From: Pseudobdellovibrio exovorus JSS
GTDB lineage: Bacteria; Bdellovibrionota; Bdellovibrionia; Bdellovibrionales; Bdellovibrionaceae
DNA: 64,000 bases
Reading direction: 5' to 3'
Assembly (NCBI RefSeq): GCF_000348725.1
Contig: NC_020813.1
Location: 434,001-498,000 of the forward strand
Below the pieces are notes generated by a model. The model did no database searches. It was not told where the DNA came from and saw only the letters and a list, made by a program, of their open reading frames with translations. Below, piece by piece: positions 25,054-34,558 of the stretch. Position 1 is the first letter of the stretch, and each line of letters opens with the position of its first letter. The position numbers were made by a program, and so were the translations under genes.

Positions 25054-25832
25054 GCCTTATTTAGTCCTCTATCAAAAGCGTTTAATACTTTTTCGAGTTG
25101 TTTCATCATTTTGTCAAAGGTTTCGAAGTTAAGTGCCTGATCTGCATCAGATAGAGCTTCTACAGGGTTAGGATGAACCTCAACAATAAGCCCATCGGCG
25201 CCAGCCGCCGCAGATGCATAACAAAGTTGCGGCACAAGGTCCGCAATGCCTACAGCGTGGGATGGATCGACAATAACAGGTAAGCCTGTATGTTTTTTTG
25301 CATAAACAACGGCATTTAGATCTAATGTGTTGCGTGTCGCCGTTTCAAATGTACGAATTCCGCGTTCACACAGAATAACTTGAGCTTTTGCTCCAGCTAA
25401 AACGTAATCAGCGGCTTTTAACCATTCGTCAATAAAAGCTGAAAAGCTGCGCTTTAACAAAACTGGCTTTGGTTGACTGCCCAATTCTTTTAACAGGGCG
25501 TAGTTGTGCATATTGCGAGCGCCGACTTGAAAAGCATCGACAAGATGTGACACTTCTTCGATCTGACGAATATCTGTGACTTCAGAGATTAAAGGCAGTC
25601 CAACCTGCGCTTTGATTTTTTGAATAAATTCAAAAGAATCACTTCCAAGGCCTTGAAAGGATTTTTGAGACGTACGCATCTTCCAGATGCCGCCTCTAAG
25701 AATACTAGCGCCAGAGTCTTTTACTGCATTAGCCGTAGATAAAAACTGGTTTTCAGATTCGATAGAGCAAGGGCCTGCGATCACAGTAAAGCGGGGACCA
25801 CCTATTTGAATTTCACCGATCTGTACTGTCAT
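25050..25832 (-). CDS. DAHP synthase, type I-beta (AroF/KDO8PS-like)
   Basis: The committing shikimate enzyme, condensing PEP and erythrose 4-phosphate to DAHP. The 260-residue protein matches the short type I-beta class: AGPCSIES near residue 20, GARNMHN, LLKRS, ILCERGIRTFE with its metal-site Cys, RNTLDL, VDPSHAVG and DGLIVEVHPNP. There is no fused chorismate-mutase or ACT regulatory domain, so it is probably not feedback-inhibited through such a domain. It is the first gene of a minus-strand pair with menG and divergent from menF. KDO8P synthase is excluded mainly by the GPCSIES and DPSHAVG wording of the DAHPS branch. Confidence 0.92.
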   Translation of the reverse strand: MTVQIGEIQIGGPRFTVIAGPCSIESENQFLSTANAVKDSGASILRGGIWKMRTSQKSFQGLGSDSFEFIQKIKAQVGLPLISEVTDIRQIEEVSHLVDAFQVGARNMHNYALLKELGSQPKPVLLKRSFSAFIDEWLKAADYVLAGAKAQVILCERGIRTFETATRNTLDLNAVVYAKKHTGLPVIVDPSHAVGIADLVPQLCYASAAAGADGLIVEVHPNPVEALSDADQALNFETFDKMMKQLEKVLNAFDRGLNKA

Positions 25833-25838
25833 ACTTCT

Positions 25839-25888
25839 AATTCCAGCCTACTTTTGAACTCCAGATTAATTCCAGATTTAAATTCCAA
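25839..25888. promoter_or_regulatory. Cluster of four AAyTCCAr repeats in the DAHPS/menF promoter
   Basis: AATTCCAG at 25839-25846, AACTCCAG at 25857-25864, AATTCCAG at 25868-25875 and AATTCCAA at 25881-25888. The spacings are 18, 11 and 13 bp. The cluster occupies the 90-bp divergent region and may bind a regulator of chorismate or menaquinone synthesis. No known site was recognised. Confidence 0.45.
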
Positions 25889-25941
25889 AACCCCAGTTTT
25901 CGTATCACAATTAAAACTGAAATATGGTAAGAGAAAGTATC

Positions 25942-27054
25942 ATGACCGCTCAGAACTTGAAAGACTTTTTAGCATGCGGTGCCTTCCTGCAAATAGGGCC
26001 TGATTTGTTTAAATTACTGGTGGGGCCGTTTACACGGCACACGCTGCTGGATATTAAGTCTTCAAAAGAAGCCTCGTGGCTTTATATGCCGAAATTCTGG
26101 GACTTTATGGGCTCAGCTACAATAAATGCACAAAGCGCTCCCATAGAGGATGTCTATCAAGCCCACGCTGCATACATCCTGAGCCGAGAAGAATTTATAG
26201 GTTTTCTTTCTTTGTCTAAGGGCGTCTGTCCCGAGATTCAGTGGAAAAATGTCAACGCAGGACAGTTTCAGGCTCAGTTTGATTGGAGCCAACAAATGTT
26301 TTCTGAAAATAAACTACAGAAAACTGTTCCGATTATACGCCAACAAGGCGATGTGAACTTTTCTGAAGAAAACCTCTTGTGGTGTATGCAAAAGTTGATT
26401 GCGGATCGTATCTTTGGTTGGTCCTACGGCTTTTTCAGCGAGGGACAAGGTTTTGTCGGACATACACCAGAGGTTTTGGTTCAGTGGAACGAAGCGGATT
26501 TGCAATTGAAGACAGTGGCTTTAGCTGGAACTTATCCCAAGACACCGAGAGCTTTTGATGAAATCGTCAATGACCAAAAAGTCATACAAGAACATCAAAT
26601 CGTCATTGATGATATTGAAAGACAGTTGCAAGGGTTAAACTTTCACCCTCAGGTTCTACAGGGGGAAACAGATGTGCTGGAGCTGAAGTACTTGTTGCAT
26701 TTGATGACGGATTTTGAATTAGAAGTTTCCAAGCGTGATCAAGTCTTTGATGTGATTCGTAGTCTTCATCCGACAGCGGCTATGGGATTGTACCCGCGCT
26801 CGGAAGAAGCGTTCACTACATTTAAAAAATTTAGTCTACAACAAGAGCGAGGATACTTTGCTTCGCCTTTTGCCTTAATCGAAGAAGACCAAATTTCATG
26901 TGTGGTCAGTATTCGAAATCTGATGTTCACTAAAACGGGTGTTGAGATTTTCTCTGGTTGCGGAGTGACCTCTGAAAGTCATTACCAATCAGAACTGGAT
27001 GAACTTCAAGGTAAGCGTGATTCAGTGAAGAAAATGTTGGGGTTATTAAATTGA
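25942..27054 (+). CDS. menF: Isochorismate synthase
   Basis: The first committed menaquinone enzyme, turning chorismate into isochorismate. The C-terminal chorismate-binding domain keeps ALAGTYPK, the HPTAAMGLYPR segment, GYFASPFALIE and the end block GCGVTSESHYQSELDELQGK. The N-terminal half is divergent, which is usual. ATG 25942 has GAGAAAG upstream and is preferred. ATG 25924 would add six residues. Its stop overlaps the menD start by 4 nt (TTGA). Confidence 0.92.
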   Translation: MTAQNLKDFLACGAFLQIGPDLFKLLVGPFTRHTLLDIKSSKEASWLYMPKFWDFMGSATINAQSAPIEDVYQAHAAYILSREEFIGFLSLSKGVCPEIQWKNVNAGQFQAQFDWSQQMFSENKLQKTVPIIRQQGDVNFSEENLLWCMQKLIADRIFGWSYGFFSEGQGFVGHTPEVLVQWNEADLQLKTVALAGTYPKTPRAFDEIVNDQKVIQEHQIVIDDIERQLQGLNFHPQVLQGETDVLELKYLLHLMTDFELEVSKRDQVFDVIRSLHPTAAMGLYPRSEEAFTTFKKFSLQQERGYFASPFALIEEDQISCVVSIRNLMFTKTGVEIFSGCGVTSESHYQSELDELQGKRDSVKKMLGLLN

Positions 27055-28604
27055 CGAATTTTGATCTTTCTTTGCATATTTTTTCTTTTCTGAAGCTGGC
27101 CAAAACAGAAACGGTCATCGTGTGTGCGGGGGCTCGTAATGCTCCGATGGTGCTGGCCTTGCAGGGACAAGGGTTTAAGGTCATTAACTTTTTCGAAGAA
27201 AGAAGTGCCGCTTTTTTTGCTTTAGGACTGATTAAATCGCAGAAAAAACCCGTGGCGATTATGACTACATCAGGCACTGCTGTTGCGGAGCTATTGCCAG
27301 CGGCAGTAGAAGCCACTTATCAGTCTTTACCCCTGATTTTGATCACAGCCGATCGCCCTCGTTTCTATCGTGGTAGTGGCGCCCCGCAGAGTATCGAACA
27401 GGTAGGGATATTTTCCCATTACGTTGAATCGACCTATGATCTAGATGTTAAAACACCAGCATTTAACTTTGCTTGGAGTCAGAAAAAACCAATCCACTTA
27501 AACGTCTGTTTTGATGAACCACTAATTGATAAAGCTAGTGGTGGCAAAGTGGAAGTGAAATTAGAGCCTTTTACTGAAGATGTAACGGCTGCCGGATCAG
27601 AGTCTCCTGGTGATCGCATGAAGCAACCACTATTGTTAATCGGTGAAGTGGATGAGCCTTATCGCGAGCAAGTAAAAAACCTTGTGGCTCGTGTGAAAGC
27701 ACCTGTTTACGCGGAATCTTTGAGTCATTTAAGAAATGCTGCGGGTATAGAAAGTTATTTGATTACGTCTTCTGAGCAGCTTTTGAAGAAAGTTTTTAGC
27801 CAAAAGCTATGTGATTCCGTGATCAGAATCGGTGGGGTTCCGACGACACGCTTTTGGCGTGATCTTGAAAAAGAGTTTAAGCATATTCCTGTAATGAACT
27901 ACACGCCGTCTTTGTTTTCTGGTTTAGGACGTAGTTCGGCTTTAGCTAATATTCAAAAAATGACAGCGCCAGCAACATTCCCTTTCGTAAATCTGATTCA
28001 GATTCGTCAATGGGACATGCAGTTGAATCAGACTAAAGAGGATCTTCTTGTAAAGTATCCGCAAAGTGAACAGGCGATGGTCCACCGGTTGTCGCAGGTA
28101 GTAAGACAGAGCCCAGTGTATTTAGGTAACTCGTTGCCGATTCGTCATTGGGATGAATATGCACAAGTTCAATCGACTCAGGTGGCAGCGAATCGTGGAG
28201 CCAATGGCATCGATGGCCAAGTTTCAACTTATTTGGGGTGGTCGCAGACGATGACCAAGTCCTTCTGTGTGATCGGTGATCTGACGGCGATGTATGACTT
28301 AGCCGCATTGGGGCTATCTCCACACCTAGATCGCGGACAACGCAATATCGTGATTATCAACAACAGCGGTGGCCAAATTTTTAATCGCGTTTTCAAAAGT
28401 GATGATTTTATTAATGCGCACAGTGTGCACTTTGATTCATGGGCTAAAATGTGGAACTGGCATTATGAGTTGGTTGCCAACTCTGCAGATATTCGTAAGA
28501 TTGATCGCCTGACGTCTGCAAAAAACATTATTGAATTAGTTCCAGATGCGTCTCAGACCGCGGCTTTCTGGAATGAGTGGGATCAACAGTGTCGTCAGGT
28601 GTAA
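27051..28604 (+). CDS. menD: SEPHCHC synthase (MenD)
   Basis: A 517-residue thiamine diphosphate enzyme that joins isochorismate and 2-oxoglutarate in menaquinone synthesis. The N-terminal pyrimidine domain has CAGARNAPM (the conserved S-R-N/P segment in altered form), FEERSAAFFALGL with the catalytic Glu, TSGTAVAELLPAAVEA and LILITADRPR. The C-terminal ThDP domain has NRGANGIDGQVSTYLG and GDLTAMYDLAAL... NNSGGQIF, which corresponds to the MenD GDLxxxHDxNG motif. The start is TTG 27051, sharing TTGA with the menF stop. An overlap with menH follows. Confidence 0.93.
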   Translation: MTNFDLSLHIFSFLKLAKTETVIVCAGARNAPMVLALQGQGFKVINFFEERSAAFFALGLIKSQKKPVAIMTTSGTAVAELLPAAVEATYQSLPLILITADRPRFYRGSGAPQSIEQVGIFSHYVESTYDLDVKTPAFNFAWSQKKPIHLNVCFDEPLIDKASGGKVEVKLEPFTEDVTAAGSESPGDRMKQPLLLIGEVDEPYREQVKNLVARVKAPVYAESLSHLRNAAGIESYLITSSEQLLKKVFSQKLCDSVIRIGGVPTTRFWRDLEKEFKHIPVMNYTPSLFSGLGRSSALANIQKMTAPATFPFVNLIQIRQWDMQLNQTKEDLLVKYPQSEQAMVHRLSQVVRQSPVYLGNSLPIRHWDEYAQVQSTQVAANRGANGIDGQVSTYLGWSQTMTKSFCVIGDLTAMYDLAALGLSPHLDRGQRNIVIINNSGGQIFNRVFKSDDFINAHSVHFDSWAKMWNWHYELVANSADIRKIDRLTSAKNIIELVPDASQTAAFWNEWDQQCRQV

Positions 28605-29347
28605 AGCCTTTCGTCTTTGCTTTGCATGGCTTTTTAGGTCAATCGTCTGATTGGAATCAAATTCAACAAAAGCTAAAGGACTCTGTCGATTTTCACGCAC
28701 TGGATTTGTTTTCCAAGGATTCGTCTGTGATAACGGATCTGTCGTCGTATACATCAGAACTGGCCGTGCAGATTCAGCAGAGGCAGAGTGAAAGTTTCAG
28801 TACCCAAGATATCAAATCAAGAAAGAGAATTTTTGTGGGATACTCTCTTGGAGGCCGATTGGGGCTTCATTTGCTGTTGAATCACTCGGACTTATTTGAT
28901 GTTTATATTTTCCTTTCGACTAATGTGGGCTTGCCTACAAGTGCCTACGAGGAACGCCAGCAGCGAATTGCGAGTGATCAGCGGTGGGCTCAGCAGATAT
29001 CCGAGTCGTCATGGGATTTGTTTTTGCAGAAGTGGAATGCGCAAGCGGTCTTTGCAGGCTCTCTGCAAGAGCCGGCACGTCACAAGTCTGACTATGATTT
29101 ACAGAAACTTCAGCAAAGCCTTGATCTGTGGTCCGTAGGGCGTCAGCAAAGCTTTGCTGAGGTCGTAAAAGAACATCAACACAAAGTTCATTGGATCGTA
29201 GGTCATCGCGATACGAAATATCTAAATGCTGCTCAAAACTTGCATGAGCAGGGGTGCCTACAGGAAGTCGTACCAATAGATTCAGGTCATCGCGTGTGGT
29301 GCGATAACCCGATAGCTGTGGCGAATTGTATTCGTCAGTCCATTTAG
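28577..29347 (+). CDS. menH: MenH-like alpha/beta hydrolase (SHCHC synthase)
   Basis: A 256-residue alpha/beta hydrolase following menD. It keeps the oxyanion block ALHGFLGQSSDW, the nucleophile Ser in VGYSLGGRLGLHL, the acid in GHRDTKY and the His in SGHRVWCDNP. Both wording and position fit MenH, which eliminates pyruvate from SEPHCHC. The start is uncertain: GTG 28577 and GTG 28589 both lie inside the menD end. menC, menE, menB and menA are not in this window. Confidence 0.85.
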   Translation: MGSTVSSGVKPFVFALHGFLGQSSDWNQIQQKLKDSVDFHALDLFSKDSSVITDLSSYTSELAVQIQQRQSESFSTQDIKSRKRIFVGYSLGGRLGLHLLLNHSDLFDVYIFLSTNVGLPTSAYEERQQRIASDQRWAQQISESSWDLFLQKWNAQAVFAGSLQEPARHKSDYDLQKLQQSLDLWSVGRQQSFAEVVKEHQHKVHWIVGHRDTKYLNAAQNLHEQGCLQEVVPIDSGHRVWCDNPIAVANCIRQSI

Positions 29348-29386
29348 TTACCCAGTCAGATTATTCAGCTAATTTATTCCGATAAT

Positions 29387-30304
29387 TTATTCGGCCAGAG
29401 TTGTATCCGGCAGACTGTTTGTCTGTTGGGATTCGGCATAGGCGTTCAGATCTGCGGACTTTTCTTGAATCCAAGGTAGGAAGGCGATGGTATTGGTGTA
29501 GATACCTTCACGGATACAGCTTTCATTTGTCGTTCCGCGGCTGTTCAATGCGATCTGGACATAGTTACCTGTGCGAGGCTCGCGATAGAAAGCAGGACCA
29601 CCAGAGTCACCTGTGCAGGACCCTTTTTCATCTTCTTTTAAGAGCAGTTCAGAGCCGTCGCTAGATTGTCTGAGGATCTCGATGCCGTTGACGTAGCGAA
29701 GACGTCCGATGTTGGAGTCGCGAATAGTGCGGTCCTCAATAGTTCTGCCATAGCCAACTTGCATAACACGTTTTTGCCCTGCAACCGTTAACTTTGCAGA
29801 TGTGGACAATACGGTCGTGCGAGTGCTTTCAGGAGCATCACTTTCTAACAAAAGAAGGGCGATATCCGCTGCGGTAGAGCGAGAGCCGGGTTGCAAGAAG
29901 TCACGGTGAACCTCTTTGTAAATCACACGTCGAACAAGATCGCTGTTAATTCCTGCGTCGCGCACTTCGGCTACGTCATGTGTGAATAAAGCGAAAATAC
30001 GACCTACAGGGGTTGCTCCATCGGCTACACAATGGGCTGCAGTTAAAACAATACGGCGGCTGATCAGTGAGCCTGCACAGATTTCTGTACCACGCGTGGT
30101 TTCGATAGAAAGAGCCACGATGCCGAGTTTTTGCTGGAAAGATTTATTAGCTTCAGTTCCACCAATAATATTGGTGGCCATTAAAAGATCATCTACATCC
30201 GAAAAATCACGGGACTTCGCACAGCCAAAGGCGGCGATACCAAAAGAAATGGCGCAAATCAGAAGTCGCAGCGTTTTGAATTTTTCTGACTTTTTAAGTT
30301 TCAT
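29387..30304 (-). CDS. Exported trypsin-like serine protease (S1)
   Basis: A 305-residue secreted or lipid-anchored chymotrypsin-fold protease. The signal region ends in FGIAAFGCAKS, a plausible lipobox. The activation site NIIGG, the TAAHC catalytic His, ADIALL catalytic Asp and GDSGGP catalytic Ser are all intact. Six cysteines suggest disulfides. An AGGAGATT Shine-Dalgarno precedes ATG 30304. The residue at the base of the specificity pocket (about six before the Ser) lies in DEKGSCTGDSGG and is not Asp at the usual spacing by eye, so trypsin-like specificity is uncertain. Predatory bacteria often carry many such proteases. Confidence 0.93.
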   Translation of the reverse strand: MKLKKSEKFKTLRLLICAISFGIAAFGCAKSRDFSDVDDLLMATNIIGGTEANKSFQQKLGIVALSIETTRGTEICAGSLISRRIVLTAAHCVADGATPVGRIFALFTHDVAEVRDAGINSDLVRRVIYKEVHRDFLQPGSRSTAADIALLLLESDAPESTRTTVLSTSAKLTVAGQKRVMQVGYGRTIEDRTIRDSNIGRLRYVNGIEILRQSSDGSELLLKEDEKGSCTGDSGGPAFYREPRTGNYVQIALNSRGTTNESCIREGIYTNTIAFLPWIQEKSADLNAYAESQQTNSLPDTTLAE

Positions 30305-30430
30305 TAAACCAATCTCCTGACCTTATGGTGAGCTTTTTATTAGCTCTGCATAAGGTGATAGAGATTTTTATCATAAAACTCAAAGCAATAGAAAATATGG
30401 TAATGATAAGCTGGGCTTATTGTAATTTTT

Positions 30431-31399
30431 CTAGAACTGTCTAAATTTGTCCGTCATAGCCACTAGACATGAACGAGTGCCAGCTTCCCCAGCGGCATGA
30501 CCCGAATCAGGGATAATGTGCAGGTCAGCCTCAGGCCATGCGCGGTGTAGGTCCCAAGCACTACGGGCAGGGCAGACCACATCATAGCGTCCCTGTACGA
30601 TTACAGCCGGTATATGGCGGATTTTTCCCACGTTTTCGATTAGAAAATTATTCGTTTCGAAAAAGGCATTATTAGTAAAGTAATGGCATTCAATACGGGC
30701 GAACTGAAGGGCAAAAGTCGGATCGTCAAATTCTTCGACAGCTTTCAGGTCGACGATCAGGCGTGAGGTTGCGGCCTCCCACTTACTCCAGCGTTTAGCG
30801 GCCTCTAAGCGAATGGCAGGGTCTTCATGTGTCAGGCGCTTATAATAAGCGCTGACAAAGTCATGACGTTCTTGTTCTGGAATAAACTCGGAATAAGACT
30901 CCCAAACATCTGGAAAGATTTCAGAGGCACCAAATTGATAGAACCATTTGATTTCAGAAGGTCTACACAAAAAGATACCACGTAGGATAAGACCTTTTAC
31001 GCGTTCAGGATGAGTTTCTGCGTAGGCCAAAGCCAACGTTGATCCCCAGCTTCCACCGAAGACAATCCAATCTTGAATCCCAAGATGTTCGCGGATTTTT
31101 TCAATGTCTTGCACCAAATCCCATGTGCTATTTTCACGAAGCTCAGCCGCAGGGGTTGATTGACCAGATCCACGTTGATCAAAAAGAACAATGCGATAGT
31201 GTTCAGGGTCGAAGAAGCGGCGGTGATCTGAATTGATGCCGCCACCGGGACCGCCGTGAAGAAAGATCACAGGACGGCCTTTGGGGTTTCCGCATTGCTC
31301 GACATAAAGGGTGTGAAGATCTGAAACCTTAAGGAACTCAGTTTTGTAAGCTTCAATCTCGGGATAAAAATCTCGTCTGTTATTTTCTAAACTTTCCAT
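30431..31399 (-). CDS. pip: Proline iminopeptidase
   Basis: A 322-residue S33 alpha/beta hydrolase that removes N-terminal proline from peptides. The oxyanion segment FLHGGPGGG, FDQRGSGQS, the nucleophile Ser117 in FGGSWGSTLAL, the acid in QGRYDVVCP and the His in DSGHAAGE are all canonical for Pip. It is a cytoplasmic enzyme without a signal peptide. Its start overlaps the end of the adenosine deaminase gene by 13 nt, so the two form an operon combining peptide and nucleoside breakdown. Confidence 0.95.
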   Translation of the reverse strand: MESLENNRRDFYPEIEAYKTEFLKVSDLHTLYVEQCGNPKGRPVIFLHGGPGGGINSDHRRFFDPEHYRIVLFDQRGSGQSTPAAELRENSTWDLVQDIEKIREHLGIQDWIVFGGSWGSTLALAYAETHPERVKGLILRGIFLCRPSEIKWFYQFGASEIFPDVWESYSEFIPEQERHDFVSAYYKRLTHEDPAIRLEAAKRWSKWEAATSRLIVDLKAVEEFDDPTFALQFARIECHYFTNNAFFETNNFLIENVGKIRHIPAVIVQGRYDVVCPARSAWDLHRAWPEADLHIIPDSGHAAGEAGTRSCLVAMTDKFRQF

Positions 31400-32403
31400 A
31401 CACGTGCCTTTTCTTGTTCCGAGATAAATGAGTGTTTGTATGCCGTTGCATTACACTTTTGAAAATCTTCTAAACTAAAATTTTGATAACGATGAGCCAG
31501 ATAATAATCGTCAGATAAAGTCGAAGCAAATAGCCCCGGGTCATCTGAATTCAAAGTCACAGGGACTCCGTGATTGAATAAAAGTCTTAAGGGGTGACTT
31601 TCGTAAGTTGGGAAGGCTTTCGTTAAATAGTTGCTGTGTGGACAAACTTCAAGTGGGATGTCTTTTTCTTTAAGCAATGTCATCAGTTCAGGGTCATGCA
31701 CCGCTTGTACGCCATGGCCGATACGCTCTGCACCGAGTATTTCGATAGAGTCTCGTATCCACTGTGTCGCTTGAGGATTTGGTGCTTCCCCTGAGTGTAC
31801 TGTGACATACAGGCCTGCATTTCTAGCACGGCTGAAAAGATGGGCGAACTTTTTAGGTTCGAAGCCCTCTTCGTTATCGGCCAAATCGAGTCCTAAGAAA
31901 GTGTTCTTGTGATCGATGGCAAACTGGGTGACAGCATCCACTTGTTCCAGAGGAAGAATACGTTGCAAGATACAGATTAAGCCCGCCACCATTGGTAACT
32001 GAGCTTCGGCTTTTTGCAGTCCACGCACAAAAGCTTGGTGTATCTTGTCGAAGTTTAAATGCGAGTGCCCCGAGGCAATAAATGTAGGGGCATAGCGCAG
32101 CTCTAAAATACGAACGCCATCGTTGAAGGCATCTTCGCAAGCTTCATAGGCTAAGCGCTCTAGGATTTCTTCACTGGCTAATACTTTTTGGGCAATAAGA
32201 AATTTGTTTAAAACAGCCTCAAGGTTGACCATTGGTTCTGTCACTAAAAAGTGCTCTTGCTGGGCTTTGATATCAGCAGGGAAGTCGAGTTTTAATGTTT
32301 TCGCGACTTCCAGTAAAGTGCTCCATCTCATCGAGCAGTCAAGGTGTCGGTGTAAATCAATTTTTGGTAAGAGTCTTATTTGTTGGTGAGTTAAATTTTG
32401 CAT
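31387..32403 (-). CDS. add: Adenosine deaminase family enzyme
   Basis: A zinc-dependent deaminase of the Add family, about 338 residues. The metal site DLHRHLDC at the N-terminus, VHSGE, the GHG segment, EVCPHSN and the NSDDPG acid near the C-terminus are all present. It turns adenosine to inosine in purine salvage. Start ATG 32403 is chosen because the open frame upstream, which runs into the divergent transketolase gene, has no family similarity. Adenine deaminase of the same family is an alternative. Confidence 0.92.
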   Translation of the reverse strand: MQNLTHQQIRLLPKIDLHRHLDCSMRWSTLLEVAKTLKLDFPADIKAQQEHFLVTEPMVNLEAVLNKFLIAQKVLASEEILERLAYEACEDAFNDGVRILELRYAPTFIASGHSHLNFDKIHQAFVRGLQKAEAQLPMVAGLICILQRILPLEQVDAVTQFAIDHKNTFLGLDLADNEEGFEPKKFAHLFSRARNAGLYVTVHSGEAPNPQATQWIRDSIEILGAERIGHGVQAVHDPELMTLLKEKDIPLEVCPHSNYLTKAFPTYESHPLRLLFNHGVPVTLNSDDPGLFASTLSDDYYLAHRYQNFSLEDFQKCNATAYKHSFISEQEKARVWKV

Positions 32404-32530
32404 CAAAAATAAGTTTCGCTCGGTCTGGGAAGGCTCGCAAGTAGAATCTGGTCGGGATGCAGAGTGAGATACGCCAGAGCTAAAGAGCTTTTGCTTGTAC
32501 CCCCTGTGCTTCTGGCTTAAAAATACAGGT

Positions 32531-34558
32531 ATGACACAGATTAAAGCACTTGATATCAAAGTAAAACTAGCGGGACACGAAAACAAAAAACCACAGTTCG
32601 CGAAAGACCTACGTCTGCAAGATGGCAGCGTTGTTGCGGCAGTTGATCCCAAGGCCACGCGTGCATTAGTGGCCTTAATGGATATGTACGCAGTTTTAGG
32701 TGGAGCTGCTTGTCACTACGGCGGTCCTGCGGCTTTGGCTGAATTGATGTCAGCATTACATGCCATCGTTTTCCATGAGGCTGAAAAGAAAAATCAACCA
32801 TGGTTCAATGTGGCTCATATCATCAACGATGCAGGTCACTGTGAAAATGGTCTATATGCTTTGAAGGCTAACTATGGAATCGCCGGCTTAGATTTGAATT
32901 CTTTGAAGAAATTCCGTTCGATTGAAAGCGGTTTGACTGGTCATGGTGAAGTTCACTGTTTCCAAGAGGGAGTGTACTTGAGTAACGGCCCATTGGGTTC
33001 TGCCTTTCCTCAGTCTCAAGGTTTAGCTTTAGCCGACAAGTTGGCTGGCCGTACAGAGCGCACGACTTTCTGTGTGTTGTCAGATGGAGCGGCGATGGAA
33101 GGCGAAGCTAAAGAAGCTTTCGCTGCGATTGCGGGGTTAGCTCAAAAAGGAAAAATGGCTCCGTACGTATTGTTGATCACTGATAATAATACGAAATTGA
33201 GTGGCCGTATTGATCAAGACGCATTTTCGATGGCACCAACATTTAACTCGTTGTCAGAATTAGGTTGGAAAGTGATTCGCTTACAAGAGGGCAACGACTT
33301 GCAAGCTTGTGCCGCTGCTATTGAAGAGGCCATGGTTTCAGCTCAACAAAATCCACAACAGCCGGTGGCGATCTGGGCAAAAACAATCAAAGGAATTGGC
33401 ACGAAGAAAACGGCTGATTCTGCAAGTGGTGGACATGGTTTCCCATGTAAATCTCCGACAGAGTTGCCAGAGTTTCTAAAAGAAATTTATGGTGAAGACA
33501 GTGTGCCCACGCTTTTCAATCTTTGGATTGAAGAGTTGATGATTATTGAAAAAGAAATCAAAGCTAAAGCGCAGCCGGATACAGGTGAAAAAATCCAAGT
33601 GGGTATTTCGAAAGCGATGATTCAAGCTTTTAAAAAAGGTTACCCTGTTATTTCGATCACTTCAGATTTACCTGGCTCTACGGGTGTTGCTGGTTTCCGC
33701 AAAGAGTTTCCACAGGCTTCTTTAGATGTGGGTGTGGCAGAAAGTAATATGATTTCAGCGGCAGCGGGTCTTTCTAAAGAAGGTTACATTCCTGTCGTAG
33801 ATACATTTGCACAGTTTGGTGTGACCAAAGGGGCCTTACCACTGACGATGGCGATGTTATCAGAAGCTCCTATTATTGCGGTGTTTTCTCATACAGGTTT
33901 TCAAGATGCTGCTGATGGAGCCTCTCACCAAGCTCTGAGTTATATGTCGATGCTAGCTACTATTCCACATGTGGATTTGTATTCACTATCTTCAAGTGAA
34001 GAGGCGGAAGTGTTGATGACAGAGGTTATTGAAAAATTCGCAGCCGATCGCCAAGCGGGCCGTCATGCTCGTTCGTCAATTTTCTTCTTAGGTCGTGAAA
34101 ATTTCCCGAAGAGTTTCAAAACCGCAGAAAACAACATCCGTTATCAAGCGGGCGTTCCTCAAGTTTTGAAAAATAATCTACAAGATGGCCGTAATGTGGT
34201 TTTACTAACAACAGGTTCTTTAGTGGGTGAAGCCCTAAAAGCCAGTGAAATGTTAAGCGACAGACGTATTGGCTCTGTTGTTGTGAATCAAAGCACTTTA
34301 AATAAAATTGATTTAGCTACATTAAAACCACTTTTACAGAAATGCGAAGGTCGTTTGGTGACAGTGGAAGATCATCAAGTGCTTTTAGGCCTAGGCGCTT
34401 TTGTCACACATCAGTTGGTGCAGTCTGGTGAGTTTGTAAAAGTGAAGTCACTCGGTGTACATGGTGAATTCGGACAAAGCGCTTACAATGCAATCGAACT
34501 ATATCGCAAGCATGGTGTTGATGCGCAATCTATCGTGCAGGCGGCTGAAGCTCTTTAA
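32531..34558 (+). CDS. tkt: Transketolase
   Basis: A 675-residue thiamine diphosphate enzyme of the pentose phosphate pathway, which also supplies erythrose 4-phosphate for DAHP synthase. The N-terminal ThDP region has GHGEVHCFQEG and SDGAAMEGEAKEAF with DNN for the GDG-x(n)-NN motif. The pyrimidine domain has DVGVAESNMISAAAGLSKEG, and the C-terminal domain has VTVEDHQVLLGLG. Wording differs from E. coli Tkt and is closer to the shorter class found in animals and some bacteria. Start ATG 32531 has a weak Shine-Dalgarno. It converges with the next gene with a 4-nt overlap. Confidence 0.93.
   Translation: MTQIKALDIKVKLAGHENKKPQFAKDLRLQDGSVVAAVDPKATRALVALMDMYAVLGGAACHYGGPAALAELMSALHAIVFHEAEKKNQPWFNVAHIINDAGHCENGLYALKANYGIAGLDLNSLKKFRSIESGLTGHGEVHCFQEGVYLSNGPLGSAFPQSQGLALADKLAGRTERTTFCVLSDGAAMEGEAKEAFAAIAGLAQKGKMAPYVLLITDNNTKLSGRIDQDAFSMAPTFNSLSELGWKVIRLQEGNDLQACAAAIEEAMVSAQQNPQQPVAIWAKTIKGIGTKKTADSASGGHGFPCKSPTELPEFLKEIYGEDSVPTLFNLWIEELMIIEKEIKAKAQPDTGEKIQVGISKAMIQAFKKGYPVISITSDLPGSTGVAGFRKEFPQASLDVGVAESNMISAAAGLSKEGYIPVVDTFAQFGVTKGALPLTMAMLSEAPIIAVFSHTGFQDAADGASHQALSYMSMLATIPHVDLYSLSSSEEAEVLMTEVIEKFAADRQAGRHARSSIFFLGRENFPKSFKTAENNIRYQAGVPQVLKNNLQDGRNVVLLTTGSLVGEALKASEMLSDRRIGSVVVNQSTLNKIDLATLKPLLQKCEGRLVTVEDHQVLLGLGAFVTHQLVQSGEFVKVKSLGVHGEFGQSAYNAIELYRKHGVDAQSIVQAAEAL

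Noticed and set aside
32404-32658. N-terminal extension of adenosine deaminase
   Set aside because: The extra 85 residues run into the divergent transketolase gene and are Ser/Cys-rich without similarity. The enzyme's own N-terminus begins at ATG 32403.
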